The position numbers and the translations under genes are program-made. Below are positions 9,755 through 18,824 of a stretch of 64,000 nucleotides of DNA, piece after piece. Under the pieces are notes generated by a model. It was not told the origin of the DNA. It worked only from the letters and a program-made list of their open reading frames with translations, and made no database searches. Position 1 is the first letter of the stretch. Every line of letters starts with the position of its first letter. The DNA is from Novosphingobium decolorationis (GTDB taxonomy: Bacteria; Pseudomonadota; Alphaproteobacteria; Sphingomonadales; Sphingomonadaceae), in NCBI RefSeq assembly GCF_018417475.1, contig NZ_CP054856.1:1581001-1645000 (forward strand), written 5' to 3'.

Positions 9755-10216
9755 ATGACCGAGCTTGACGCCTATGAGCGAAAAATTCTCCGCGAGCTGC
9801 AACGCGACGCCAGCCAGACCACGGCGCAGATCGCCGAGAAGGTGGGCCTGTCTGCATCCCCCTGCTGGCGGCGCATCGACCGGCTTGAACGCGAGGGCGT
9901 GATCGTGCGCCGCGTGGCCATCATCGACCGCGAGAAAGTGGGGCTCAACGCGCACGTCTTCGTGCAGGTCAAGCTCAACGCCCACGGCCGCGCCAACCTC
10001 GACGAGTTCGCCGCACAGATCCGCGACTTTCCCGAGGTGCTCGACTGCTACGTGATGATGGGCTCGATCGACTTCATGATCCGCGTCGTCGCCGAGGACA
10101 TCAAGGCCTACGAGCGCTTCTTCTTCGGCAAGCTCTCGCAATTGCCCGGCGTGCAGGAAGTGAACTCGATCGTGGCGCTCTCGCAGATCAAGTCGACGAC
10201 CGAGCTACCGATCTGA
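9755..10216 (+). CDS. Lrp/AsnC-family transcriptional regulator
   Basis: A 153-residue regulator with an N-terminal helix-turn-helix (LDAYERKILRELQ, then SPCWRRIDRLEREGVI) and a C-terminal RAM/AsnC ligand-binding domain (GSIDFMIRVVAED, PGVQEVNSIVAL). It is transcribed away from the amino-acid dehydrogenase with 125 nt between starts, the standard arrangement for a local regulator that senses the enzyme's substrate. The ATG at 9755 sits in an AT-rich stretch (ACTATATAGGTCAATATG) that may hold the promoter. Confidence 0.92.
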   Translation: MTELDAYERKILRELQRDASQTTAQIAEKVGLSASPCWRRIDRLEREGVIVRRVAIIDREKVGLNAHVFVQVKLNAHGRANLDEFAAQIRDFPEVLDCYVMMGSIDFMIRVVAEDIKAYERFFFGKLSQLPGVQEVNSIVALSQIKSTTELPI

Positions 10217-10239
10217 AAAGATGGAGAGAAGTGATTGCT

Positions 10240-10356
10240 TCAAGGGGCCATCGCCCCTTGCCCCCAAAACGGGCGACCTCACCTCTCTCACGCCGCGGTG
10301 CGCGCGTAAGGTGAGGTCGACAGTTTGGGGATTCCGAGGGCGATGGCCCTCGGGCT
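10240..10356 (-). repeat. Dispersed intergenic repeat, complete copy A
   Basis: Starts with the hairpin CAAGGGGCCATCGCCCCTTG (10241-10260) and ends with CCGAGGGCGATGGCCCTCGG; inside are GACCTCACC and GGTGAGGTC in inverted orientation. It fills the gap between the convergent stops of the AsnC gene and the MFS gene. Confidence 0.85.
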
Positions 10357-10357
10357 C

Positions 10358-11683
10358 CTACTTTACTTCGTCCACCCACTCCCGGCGCAGAAACGGCCCG
10401 GCCAACGCCATCAGCGTGGCGGCGACAAGGTAGAGCACCAGCGCGAAGAGCATCGACATGCGCAGCGCCTCGCTCCCGTAAACCGGCGTCAGCGCGGTCG
10501 AGAGCGCGCCCAGCGCATAGATCCCGCCACCAAGCCCGATGAGGTTGTTGATGAGGAGGAAGAGCGCCGAAGCGGTCGCGCGCGCGGGTGGATCGACCAG
10601 ATGCTGGATCGCCGAAGTCACCGGCCCCAGCCAGACGTAGGCCAGCGCCTGGGGCACGAGGAAGAGGAGAAAGGCCAGCGGCACGCTCGAGGTCCAGATC
10701 CCGGCGGCAAAGAGCGGCACCGCGACGGTATAGGCCATCGCCGGAACCCAGCCGTAGAAGGCCCGGTCGGCCTTGCCCAGCTTGTCGGCCAGGATACCGC
10801 CCAGAAGGACGCCCACCGTTCCCCCGATCAGCAGCACCGCCCCGATGAACCAGGAGGTGTGGACAAGGTCGAGCGCGAAGCTGCGCTGGAGGAGGCTCGG
10901 CAGCCAGAACGCGAGGCCATAGCCCAGCATCGAACTGGAGGCCGCGCCGAAGCTCAGCAGCCAGAACGCCTTCTTGCGCGCAAGCACGCGGGCCACCGCG
11001 CCCAGCGTGGGTGCAGCCGGGCCCCGGTCCGCCACGGCGGGCTTGGGGCGGTCGCGCACCACGAACTTGAAGGCGGGCGCGATGAGGAGGCCGCACAGGC
11101 CCACCACCGCAAAGGCCGCGCGCCAGTCCACCGTCGCCGCGACATAGCCACCCGCCAGCACGCCGGCCGCCGAACCCAGAGGAATGCCCAGCGAGTAGAT
11201 CGAGAGCGCGAAGGCGCGCCGCTCGGACGGGAAGTGGTCGCCGATCACCGCGTAGGACGGCGCAACGCCGCCCGCCTCGCCGATGCCCACACCAAGCCGG
11301 GCCAGGAAGATGTGCCAGAACCCCTGCGCCAGACCGCACATGGCGGTGAACAGGCTCCAGCACACGAGCGAGCCGGTGATGACCCAGGAGCGGCTCGTGC
11401 GGTCCGCCAGCGAGGCCAGTGGCACACCCAGCGTCGAATAGAGGATCGCGAAGGCGAGCCCGCCCAACAGGCCCATCTGCGCGTCGGACAGGTCGAGATC
11501 CGCCTGGATCGGCGCGGCGAGGATCGCCAGGATCTGCCGGTCCACGAAATTGAAGATGTAGACCAGCAGCAGCATCGCCAGCACCAGGTTGGGCGACGCG
11601 GCCTTGCGCTCCCCCAGTGCGGAAGCAGGTGCGGAAGCGGGTGCGGGTGGGGGCGCGGCGCGGGAGGTGTCCAGTGTGGCCAT
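10358..11683 (-). CDS. MFS transporter (spinster-like branch)
   Basis: A 441-residue 12-TM permease. FNFVDRQILAILAAPIQADL is the hallmark of the spinster-like MFS branch common in sphingomonads, followed by the RLGVGIGEAGGVAPSYAVI segment. The first 30 residues are a Pro/Ala-rich cytoplasmic lead. ATG 11683 lies one base after the stop of the upstream hydrolase gene, so translation is probably coupled; AAGGAG inside the hydrolase end is 13 nt away. With the TonB receptor and hydrolase it forms a likely uptake and degradation cluster under the TetR regulator at 15162. Substrate unknown. Confidence 0.87.
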   Translation of the reverse strand: MATLDTSRAAPPPAPASAPASALGERKAASPNLVLAMLLLVYIFNFVDRQILAILAAPIQADLDLSDAQMGLLGGLAFAILYSTLGVPLASLADRTSRSWVITGSLVCWSLFTAMCGLAQGFWHIFLARLGVGIGEAGGVAPSYAVIGDHFPSERRAFALSIYSLGIPLGSAAGVLAGGYVAATVDWRAAFAVVGLCGLLIAPAFKFVVRDRPKPAVADRGPAAPTLGAVARVLARKKAFWLLSFGAASSSMLGYGLAFWLPSLLQRSFALDLVHTSWFIGAVLLIGGTVGVLLGGILADKLGKADRAFYGWVPAMAYTVAVPLFAAGIWTSSVPLAFLLFLVPQALAYVWLGPVTSAIQHLVDPPARATASALFLLINNLIGLGGGIYALGALSTALTPVYGSEALRMSMLFALVLYLVAATLMALAGPFLRREWVDEVK

Positions 11684-11684
11684 G

Positions 11685-12554
11685 TCAGCCCATGTGCTCC
11701 TTGCAGAAGGCGGTGATCGCGGCGCGCGCGGGCGCCTCGTCGAGGATCGGGGCATGGCCCACGCGCGGAACTTCCACCGCTTCATAGGGCCCGGAATGAC
11801 GGCTGGCCATCTCGGCAACGGTCGCCGCGCTCAGGAGGTCCGAAATCGCGCCGCGAATGACCAGCACCGGGATCGCATCGAGCGCGTCCCACAAGGGCCA
11901 CAGATCGGGCGGCACCACGGTCGCATCCTCGCCCGACACGCCCTTCGAGATTTCCGGGTCGTAGGCAAAGGAGACCGTCCCGTCCGGGTTCTCCACGCAG
12001 GTCCGGCGCGCGAAGGCCATCCAGTCCGCCTGCCCGAAATCGGGAAAGGCCGAGGAATTGATGGCCCGGCACCGCGCGGCGGCCGCATTCCAGTCCGCCA
12101 TGGGACCACCCGGCCCGACATAGCCCTGGATGCGGGTCAGGCCCTCGGCCTCGAGAACAGGGCCAATGTCGTTGAAGACCATGGCCCTGGCAAAGCCCGG
12201 GCGCATCGCCTGCATGACCAGCGCCATCAGCCCGCCCATCGAGGTGCCGATCACGCCGCAGTCCTCAATGCCCAGTCCGTCGAGCAGCGCGAACATGTCC
12301 GCGCAGTAGATGTCGGGCCGGTACTGCGCCGGGTCCGGGTCCCACTGCGAGAGCCCGCGCCCGCGCTGGTCGGGCACGATCAGGCGGTACTCGCCTGCAA
12401 GATAGGCCGCGACCGGCGCGAAGTCGGCGCTGTTGCGGGTGAGCCCGTGCATGAGCAGCAGCACGGGCGCGTCGGGGCGCGCGGCCGGATAGTCGCGCGC
12501 GACCAGATCCAGCCGCCCACAGGCGCTGCGATAGCGGTGGAGCGCGTAGTCCAT
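11685..12554 (-). CDS. Alpha/beta hydrolase
   Basis: A 289-residue alpha/beta-fold hydrolase. The oxyanion motif LLLMHGLTRN, the nucleophile elbow GTSMGG (near residue 103), an acid residue in IRGAISDLLS and the late His in VGHAPILDE are all in order, so the catalytic triad is complete. DQRGRGLSQWD resembles esterase, lactonase and C-C hydrolase members. ATG 12554 has AAGGA upstream; the start at 12578 is less likely. The context (TonB receptor upstream, MFS downstream) suggests it processes an imported ester, lactone or ring-cleavage product. Confidence 0.85.
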   Translation of the reverse strand: MDYALHRYRSACGRLDLVARDYPAARPDAPVLLLMHGLTRNSADFAPVAAYLAGEYRLIVPDQRGRGLSQWDPDPAQYRPDIYCADMFALLDGLGIEDCGVIGTSMGGLMALVMQAMRPGFARAMVFNDIGPVLEAEGLTRIQGYVGPGGPMADWNAAAARCRAINSSAFPDFGQADWMAFARRTCVENPDGTVSFAYDPEISKGVSGEDATVVPPDLWPLWDALDAIPVLVIRGAISDLLSAATVAEMASRHSGPYEAVEVPRVGHAPILDEAPARAAITAFCKEHMG

Positions 12555-12682
12555 CGTTGGGATATCCTTTCCTGGCAAAGCCCGTCCCTCGTCCGGTCTG
12601 GTCCGGTCCGGCCGCGCGGCATGCCCCCCAGCATCGCCGCCCAGCCGGACCGGTAGGCCCTGCCTCTAGTGCGTGTCTACGT

Positions 12683-15049
12683 TCAGAATTCCAGCGACGC
12701 GGTCACGAAGACCTGCCGCGGGTTGCCGTAGAACGCGGTCAGCGTGCCCTCGGTGCCCAGCGTCGGGGTCAGCGGGCTCGCCAGCGCGCCGGTCAGCGGA
12801 TCGGCGGCCATGAAGGTGTAGCCCGAGGTCTTGTAGCGCTTGTCGGTCAGGTTCTTGCCGTGGACGCCCAGGCTCCAGTTCCCGCCGGGCGCGGTGTAGA
12901 CGATGCTTGCATCGATGAGCGCATAGGAGCCCTGGTCGAGGTAGGGGTTGGGCACCTCGAACTGGTAGGTCTTGCTGCGGAACGAGAGGGTCGAGCTGAA
13001 CGAGAGGTCGCCATCGCCGACCGGCGTTTCGTAGCCCAGCGTACCGCTGCCGGTCCATTCGGGCGTGTTCTGGATCTTGCGGTAGTCCGAGACGTCGGTC
13101 GGAACGCCCGCGATGAGGCCCTCGTACTCGGTGTAGCGCGCATCGATCCAGCCCAGCGATCCCGCGAAGGTCAGGCGGTCACCCATGCCGAGGAAATCGC
13201 GGGCAAGCGTGGCGTTGGTCTCCAGTTCGATACCGTCGATCTTGGCCTTGCCCGCATTGGTGATGACCCCGCAGAAGGTCGGAATGCCGTCCACCGTGCA
13301 GCCCGCCGAGCCCGGGATCTGGACGTCGCTGTAGTCCATGTGGAAGGCCGCGAGCGCCACGTAGAGATCACCGCCGAAGAGGTTGCCCTTGTAGCCGATC
13401 TCGTAGCTGTTCACCGTTTCGGGATCGAAGCTCAGGTAATCGGCGATCTCGCCGTCGCTGGGAATGCCCCTCGGGTTGCTGGTCGGCGCGTTCACGCCCA
13501 CGCCGCGCGGGTCGAAGCCGCCACCCTTGAAGCCCTGGCTGAAGCCACCGTAGATGTTGTGGTCAGGGGTCGGCTTGAACGAGAGCGAGACGCGCGGGGT
13601 GAACTTCTTGAAGGTCGCCGAGCCCGAGAAGTTGGTGCTCGCCTCGCCGAAGGGAATGCCCGCGCCGCCAAAGACCGGCGAGCCACCGCCGAGGTAGTTC
13701 TGGCGCAGGATCGAGGCCGAGCGCTTGTCCCAGGTGTAGCGGCCACCGCCCGACAGGCTGAGCTGGTCGGTGATATCGAGGGTGAAGTCGGCAAAGGCCG
13801 CCCAGGTGTCGGTGTCGACATCGGCCTGGGTGAAGGCGGTGAGGCCGTCAAACGCGGTGAACAGGCGCACGTCGAACTGGGTGTCGGCGGTGGCGGTCAG
13901 GTAGTAGAAGCCGACCAGCGCCTGGAGCGCGCCGCCGTCATCGTACTGCAGCTGGAATTCCTGGCTCAGCTGTTCGTTGCGGTAGTAGGCCGGGACGTCG
14001 AGGTCGACCGCGGGCAGCGCGTCGAAGTCGATCGGCGAGGCGCTGGAATCCTTGCGCCAGGCGCTGATCGACTTGAGCGTCAGCGTGTCCGAGAGGTCCG
14101 CCGTCGCGTTCATCGAAAGCCCATAGGCCTCGACGTACTGGGCCGGGTCCATCAGCCCGCCGCGGGTGTCGTAGACATCGTCCAGCACCGGCGCGCCGCT
14201 CGAAAAGCCCGGGATCAGGCGGTGGCCGCCGCGCGCGTTGGAATTGTCCTTGGTGTAGTCACCCGAGATCTTGATGAGCACCGGCTCGCCGTAGCCGCCG
14301 ATCTCGAGGCTGGCGCGTCCCGCCCAGATGTCCTTGTTGTAGTTTTCCTCTCCCGTGGTGAGGTTGTCGCCAAAGCCGCCGCGCGAAAGACGCGCGAACG
14401 AACCGCCCACGCGGACAAGGTCGGTCAGCGGCGTCGAGGCCGTCACCACCACGTCGGCCTGGTCGTAGGTACCCAGCGTCCCGCGCACCTTGATCGAGGG
14501 TTCCATCGGCATGTTCCGGGTCACGTACTTGACCGCACCGCCAATGGTGTTGCGTCCGTAGAGCGTACCCTGCGGCCCGCGCAGGACCTCGATGCGCTCA
14601 ACGTCATAGATGTCGAGGACGGCGGCCTGCGGACGGTTGAGGTAGACATCGTCAAGGTAGATGCCCACGCCCTGCTCGAAGCCCGAGACCGGGTCCTGCT
14701 GGCCGATACCGCGGATGAAGGCCGACAGCGTGGAGTTGGTCCCGCGCGAGGGTTCGAGCGTCACGTTGGGGGCCGACTGGGCGATCTCGGTGACATCGAG
14801 CGCGCCGGTCTTGGCAAGCTGCTCCCCGCTGAAGCTGGTCACCGCGATGGGCACATCGACGAGGCGCTCTTCGCGCCGGCGGGCGGTGACGATGATCGCG
14901 CCGCCGGTGGCCTCGGGCGGCGTTTCGGCCTGTGCGGGGGCGGCCTCCGCCTCCTGTGCGGTGGCCGGAGCCGAAACGACAAGAGCCCCCAACCCGGCGA
15001 GAAGCGCCAGCGCACTCACCTCACGAACGCGGAATCGCGCCTTGTTCAT
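12683..15049 (-). CDS. TonB-dependent outer-membrane receptor
   Basis: A 788-residue receptor with a Sec signal peptide (LGALVVSAPATAQEA), a long Ala/Pro/Glu spacer, a plug domain (IIVTARRREERLVDVPIAVTS, then GRNTIGGAVKYVTRNM) and a beta-barrel ending in an aromatic strand (VFVTASLEF). The plug sequence is the style of the large sphingomonad receptor group used for organic nutrients, not classical siderophores. ATG 15049 has GGGAG upstream; the frame to 15304 is an overrun into the promoter region. It is divergent from a TetR gene and followed by hydrolase and MFS genes on the same strand. Confidence 0.9.
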   Translation of the reverse strand: MNKARFRVREVSALALLAGLGALVVSAPATAQEAEAAPAQAETPPEATGGAIIVTARRREERLVDVPIAVTSFSGEQLAKTGALDVTEIAQSAPNVTLEPSRGTNSTLSAFIRGIGQQDPVSGFEQGVGIYLDDVYLNRPQAAVLDIYDVERIEVLRGPQGTLYGRNTIGGAVKYVTRNMPMEPSIKVRGTLGTYDQADVVVTASTPLTDLVRVGGSFARLSRGGFGDNLTTGEENYNKDIWAGRASLEIGGYGEPVLIKISGDYTKDNSNARGGHRLIPGFSSGAPVLDDVYDTRGGLMDPAQYVEAYGLSMNATADLSDTLTLKSISAWRKDSSASPIDFDALPAVDLDVPAYYRNEQLSQEFQLQYDDGGALQALVGFYYLTATADTQFDVRLFTAFDGLTAFTQADVDTDTWAAFADFTLDITDQLSLSGGGRYTWDKRSASILRQNYLGGGSPVFGGAGIPFGEASTNFSGSATFKKFTPRVSLSFKPTPDHNIYGGFSQGFKGGGFDPRGVGVNAPTSNPRGIPSDGEIADYLSFDPETVNSYEIGYKGNLFGGDLYVALAAFHMDYSDVQIPGSAGCTVDGIPTFCGVITNAGKAKIDGIELETNATLARDFLGMGDRLTFAGSLGWIDARYTEYEGLIAGVPTDVSDYRKIQNTPEWTGSGTLGYETPVGDGDLSFSSTLSFRSKTYQFEVPNPYLDQGSYALIDASIVYTAPGGNWSLGVHGKNLTDKRYKTSGYTFMAADPLTGALASPLTPTLGTEGTLTAFYGNPRQVFVTASLEF

Positions 15050-15099
15050 AGCATTCACTCCCAATGAACCAATTCTTGTTGGGCTCTGCTTATTGATAC

Positions 15100-15115
15100 T
15101 TGAACCGGGTTTCAA
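15100..15115. promoter_or_regulatory. Candidate TetR operator
   Basis: TTGAACCGGGTTTCAA is a near-palindrome (TTGAA-N6-TTCAA) midway between the TonB-receptor start and the TetR start. On the minus strand TTGAAA within it could be a -35 box, so bound repressor would block receptor transcription. Confidence 0.4.
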
Positions 15116-15161
15116 CTCCAAAGATTTGCCAAGGCTCGCAAGAGCCGATAGCTGTGGCTTC

Positions 15162-15842
15162 GTGAGCACAGAAAAGCCCCCCCTGGAGGATCCGAACGGC
15201 GCGCCGTCCCCCACCGAAAATGGCGCAAACCCGCCAGCGGACAAGATTCCGCGCACCGAGCGCGGGCGCAAGACGCGGCGCAAGCTGCTCGACGCGGCGG
15301 CCATCGAATTCGGGGAACGGGGCTTTCACGAGGCCTCGATCACCTCGATCACGCAGCGCGCCGGAACCGCGCTGGGCAGTTTCTACACCTATTTCGATTC
15401 CAAGGACGAGATCTACCGCGCGCTCGTCAGCGACCTCAGCGCGCGCGTACGCGAAGCCGCGCGCGAGGCCCGGCGCACCGAGCTTCCCGCGCTGGAAGCC
15501 GAGCGCGTGGCGCTCACCAACTTCCTCAAGTTCGCGAACGAGCACAAGGAGATCTACCGGATCATCGACGAGTGCGAGTTCGTCGATCCCGCGACCTTCC
15601 GCGCGCACTACGAAGGCACCGCGAGCCGCATCACCGAGCGCCTCGCCGACGGGGTGCGCAAGGGTGAGTTGCGCGCCGACGTGGAGGAAGCCCACGCCTG
15701 GGCGATCATGGGCATGAACGTGTTCCTGGGGCTGCGCTACGCCGTGTGGACACAGGACCGCAGCCCCGCCGAAGTGGCCGAGATCGCGAACGCCATCCTG
15801 CGCGGCGGGATCACCGCGCACGGTGACGACCCGGCGGGGTAA
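15162..15842 (+). CDS. TetR/AcrR-family regulator
   Basis: A 226-residue TetR-type regulator. After a 30-residue Pro-rich lead, RGRKTRRKLLDAAAIEFGERG and TSITQRAGTALGSFYTYF form the N-terminal DNA-binding domain; the rest is a helical ligand domain (FLKFANEHKEIYRII). The start is taken as GTG 15162, the first start codon in this frame after the divergent promoter; no strong ribosome-binding site is seen, so it may be a little off. It faces the TonB receptor-hydrolase-MFS cluster and is its likely regulator. Confidence 0.85.
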   Translation: MSTEKPPLEDPNGAPSPTENGANPPADKIPRTERGRKTRRKLLDAAAIEFGERGFHEASITSITQRAGTALGSFYTYFDSKDEIYRALVSDLSARVREAAREARRTELPALEAERVALTNFLKFANEHKEIYRIIDECEFVDPATFRAHYEGTASRITERLADGVRKGELRADVEEAHAWAIMGMNVFLGLRYAVWTQDRSPAEVAEIANAILRGGITAHGDDPAG

Positions 15843-15949
15843 GGCCCCTTTCCCGCTCCGGGACACCCGGCGCCAAGGCACTGGCGCACAGGCGGGCGAT
15901 CTGCGATCAGGACCGGGTAGACAGACCCCACACGAAGTGACCCGCCGAC

Positions 15950-16597
15950 GTGAGTTCCCGCCTTCTCCTGCTTTCCGGCCTTGGCGCCATCGTGGTCATC
16001 GGCGGCGTGCTGACGCTTGTAGGCCGCTCGGATCCGGCGCCTGAGGCCTCGCCGAGTCCGGTGGAGGTTGCCAAGGTCGAACCTGCGCCAGCGCCAGCCC
16101 CAGCCGAGCCCCCTGCCCCCGCGCCGGACGAGCCGTTCGTCATCAAGCGCATCCTCCCCATCGAAGGCCCGATCCGCTACGGCGAATGGCATTGGGACGA
16201 GGACGGCGTGCCCGATGGCCCGCTGGTCATCACCGTGGACCTCGACGCGCGCGTGCTCTCGGTCTTTCGCGGCGGCTACGAGATCGGGGCGACGGCCGTT
16301 CTGCTCGGCAGCCAGGAAAAGCCCACCCCCACCGGCGTCTTTCCCATTACCGAGAAGGACATCGACCACGTCTCGAACATCTACACCGGCGCGCCGATGC
16401 CCTACATGCAGCGCCTGACGAACGACGGCGTCTCGCTGCACGGCTCGCAGGTGGAAAAGGGATTTGCCAGCCACGGCTGCGTGGGCATGCCCGATCCCTT
16501 CGCGGCCAAGCTGTTCCAGATGACCAAGCTGGGCGACAAGGTCTACATCACGCGCGGCAAGCACGTGGGCATGGGGGACAGCCTCGTCGAGGGGTAG
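15950..16597 (+). CDS. L,D-transpeptidase (YkuD domain)
   Basis: A 215-residue envelope protein that would form 3-3 cross-links in peptidoglycan or attach proteins to it. Residues 1-25 are a membrane anchor or uncleaved signal; 30-60 are a Pro/Ala/Glu linker; the remainder is the YkuD domain. The catalytic motif is visible as SLHGSQ followed by SHGCVGM, with the nucleophile Cys; the family usually has SHGCxR, so Met at that last position is a small deviation. The start is GTG 15950. The gene ends just before repeat copy B. Confidence 0.85.
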   Translation: MSSRLLLLSGLGAIVVIGGVLTLVGRSDPAPEASPSPVEVAKVEPAPAPAPAEPPAPAPDEPFVIKRILPIEGPIRYGEWHWDEDGVPDGPLVITVDLDARVLSVFRGGYEIGATAVLLGSQEKPTPTGVFPITEKDIDHVSNIYTGAPMPYMQRLTNDGVSLHGSQVEKGFASHGCVGMPDPFAAKLFQMTKLGDKVYITRGKHVGMGDSLVEG

Positions 16598-16610
16598 GAC
16601 CTGATAGAAT

Positions 16611-16693
16611 CGGCGACCTCACCACGCTCAGCCAAGGCAGCCCGCGCAAGGTGAGCTAGACAGTTCGGGGAGCCCGAGGGCAATGGCCCTCGG
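16611..16693 (-). repeat. Dispersed intergenic repeat, partial copy B
   Basis: Keeps the inner GACCTCACC and a decayed GGTGAG arm plus the terminal CCGAGGGCAATGGCCCTCGG hairpin, but lacks the AAGGGG hairpin. It lies between convergent stops of the L,D-transpeptidase and tilS. Confidence 0.75.
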
Positions 16694-16704
16694 ATATCCC
16701 TCTT

Positions 16705-17700
16705 CTAACTCTTCACCGCCCGGCGCGGCGCCTTGGCAAAGCTCCACCCGCCCGCGTTGGGTCGCACGACAAGATTGCCGATAGAGGCAGGCTCGCCCGC
16801 GCACAGCGCCTCGAACAGGCGTGCAACGGCGCTTCCGCGCGGTTCCTGTCCGTCGAGTTCGGTGACGATCCGGGCGACCACGCGCAGGGCCACCGCGCGC
16901 GGGGCCTGCGGCTTGTAGCGCAGCCCCATCGGCTCCTTCTTGAGGCACGAGCGGTATTCGAGGTCCGCCATCCACGCGAGCGCGGCGTCCGCTTCGGCCA
17001 GGTGTGCGGCGCTTTGCGCGACCGCCGAAACGTCGATCCAGTCCGCCTGCGCCAGCGCCTTGCGCAGCCGCACCCGGTCGTAGCGCTCGTTCGCGTTGCT
17101 GGGGTCCTGCGCGGCCTCGACCCCGGCCGCCTCGACGATCTGGGCCAGCTCGCTGCGGCGCCAGCCCAGCACCGGGCGCAAAAGCGGGATCTGCGTCTCG
17201 GGTACCCGGCCGAGCGCACGCGTTCCGGCAAGTCCGGCCACTCCACTCGCGCGGTTGAGGCGCATCAGCAGTGTCTCGGCCTGGTCGTCGGCGTGGTGGG
17301 CCGAGAGGATCGCGGCCAATTGCCGCTCCTCGACCCAGGTCGCCAGCGCGGCGTAGCGCGCGGCGCGGGCCATGGCCTGCACGTTGCCCTCGGCCACGGT
17401 AACGGGGAGAATGGCATGGAGCACGCCCAGCGTCGCGCAGAGCGCCGCGACATCGGCGGCCTCCTGCGCGCTTTCGGGGCGCAGGCCATGCTCGACGGTC
17501 GCGGCCTCGACCCGGCCCGGAAAGGCCGCGGCGGCGAGCAGCAGCAGCGCGGTGCTGTCCGGCCCGCCCGAAACCGCAAGGCCCAGGCGCACGGCCTCAT
17601 CCGCCAGCGCCCAGCCCCACAGCGCGGTCAGATCGGCGCGAAACCGATCGACCGCCTCGGGAGCCGGGACCAGCGCGGGATCAGTTGCAGTCAAGCCCAT
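16705..17700 (-). CDS. tilS: tRNA(Ile)-lysidine synthase
   Basis: Adds lysine to C34 of the CAU-anticodon tRNA-Ile so that it reads AUA. The 331-residue protein has the PP-loop SGGPDS near residue 44, HGLRPES, and the conserved HHADDQAETLLMRL segment. It lacks a large C-terminal domain, as alphaproteobacterial forms often do. The start overlaps the end of cpoB by 20 nt. The order cpoB-tilS is typical of alphaproteobacteria. Confidence 0.9.
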   Translation of the reverse strand: MGLTATDPALVPAPEAVDRFRADLTALWGWALADEAVRLGLAVSGGPDSTALLLLAAAAFPGRVEAATVEHGLRPESAQEAADVAALCATLGVLHAILPVTVAEGNVQAMARAARYAALATWVEERQLAAILSAHHADDQAETLLMRLNRASGVAGLAGTRALGRVPETQIPLLRPVLGWRRSELAQIVEAAGVEAAQDPSNANERYDRVRLRKALAQADWIDVSAVAQSAAHLAEADAALAWMADLEYRSCLKKEPMGLRYKPQAPRAVALRVVARIVTELDGQEPRGSAVARLFEALCAGEPASIGNLVVRPNAGGWSFAKAPRRAVKS

Positions 17701-18688
17701 TGCGCGTGGTGGAATAGAGCGAGCCCAGACGTCCGGCCGCTTCGGAGGCGTAAGTCTCGCTGAATTCGGCCAGCGCGATGCAGGCGCGCTTGGTGTCCTT
17801 GAGCTGCTTCATCGCGATGCCCAGGTACAGCAGGCTGTCGGCCGCGCGGGCGCCCTGCTTGTCGGCCTGGTAGTTCTGGAGGAACCACTTGGCCGCTTCG
17901 GACGGGTTCTTGTCGTCGAGCCAGGCGCGGCCCAGCAGGTTGCGGCCATAGCTCGCCATGCGGTGGTTGGGGTACTTCTCAAGGTAGATCTTGAGCTGCT
18001 GGCGCGCCTCGGGGAAGTAGCCCGCGTCCCACAGGCGGAAGCCGTAGGTGTACTCGTCCTCACCCGCATCGGCGGTCTGCGGCTTGACGATCGCCTGCAC
18101 GCCCTGCGCGCGGGCGCTGGTGGCAGGCGCAGGCTGGGTCGGAGCAGGCTGGGCGGGCGCAGGCTTTGCAGCCGCAGCCGAAGCCGAAGCCGGGGGCGTC
18201 TTGATGACCCCGCCGCTCATCGCCGACAGGTTGTTCTGCGAGGCGCTGACCGGCTCTGCCTGTGGGGTGCTCTGGGGCGCGGGCGCGGCGGCAACCGGAG
18301 CCGAGGCGGCGACCTTTTCCTCCAGGAGGGCCAGGCGGTTGCTGTTCTGCTCAACCTGCGAGGTCAGGCGCGCCATCTGCGATTCCACCGCTTCCATGCG
18401 GTTCAGAAGATCGCTGACCGGCGTGCTCGTGGCCGTCTGGGGCTCCGGCGATCCGGCGGCGGGCGCGGTGATCTGGGGCTCGAAGAAAGTGCCGCTGCCG
18501 CCGGGGAAGACCTTGCGCTGGAGCGCGCTCACTTCCTTCTCGACCTTGCGCAGGCGCGCGTCGGTGCTGTCCTGCGCGGCCACCGAAACCGGGCTCACGC
18601 TCGCCACGAGCGCGACGGCCAGTGCGGCCAGGGCCGAGGTGCGCGGCAGGCGGCGGAGCACCTGTGTCTTGGTGGGATACGCAATCAT
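17681..18688 (-). CDS. cpoB: Tol-Pal system protein CpoB/YbgF
   Basis: A 335-residue periplasmic protein that in other bacteria coordinates outer-membrane constriction with septal peptidoglycan synthesis. It has a signal peptide (VALVASVSPVSVAAQDS), an N-terminal coiled coil (LRKVEKEVSALQRKV; NRMEAVESQMARL), an Ala/Pro-rich linker and three C-terminal TPR repeats (YTYGFRLWDAGYFPEARQQL onwards). Length and order fit YbgF. The tol-pal genes themselves are not in the window. tilS overlaps its 3' end. Confidence 0.88.
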   Translation of the reverse strand: MIAYPTKTQVLRRLPRTSALAALAVALVASVSPVSVAAQDSTDARLRKVEKEVSALQRKVFPGGSGTFFEPQITAPAAGSPEPQTATSTPVSDLLNRMEAVESQMARLTSQVEQNSNRLALLEEKVAASAPVAAAPAPQSTPQAEPVSASQNNLSAMSGGVIKTPPASASAAAAKPAPAQPAPTQPAPATSARAQGVQAIVKPQTADAGEDEYTYGFRLWDAGYFPEARQQLKIYLEKYPNHRMASYGRNLLGRAWLDDKNPSEAAKWFLQNYQADKQGARAADSLLYLGIAMKQLKDTKRACIALAEFSETYASEAAGRLGSLYSTTRNGLDCN

Positions 18689-18824
18689 CGCCTAATTCTT
18701 CTCCGTCTCTGGGCCCCTGAGGCCCGGCGGCTGCAACCATGGGCGCCCGGCATCGAACAGGGGATGAACCACGGGCGACAGGCCCCCTGCTTGCCGCAAG
18801 GCACCTGCACCTGTCGAGGCTGGC

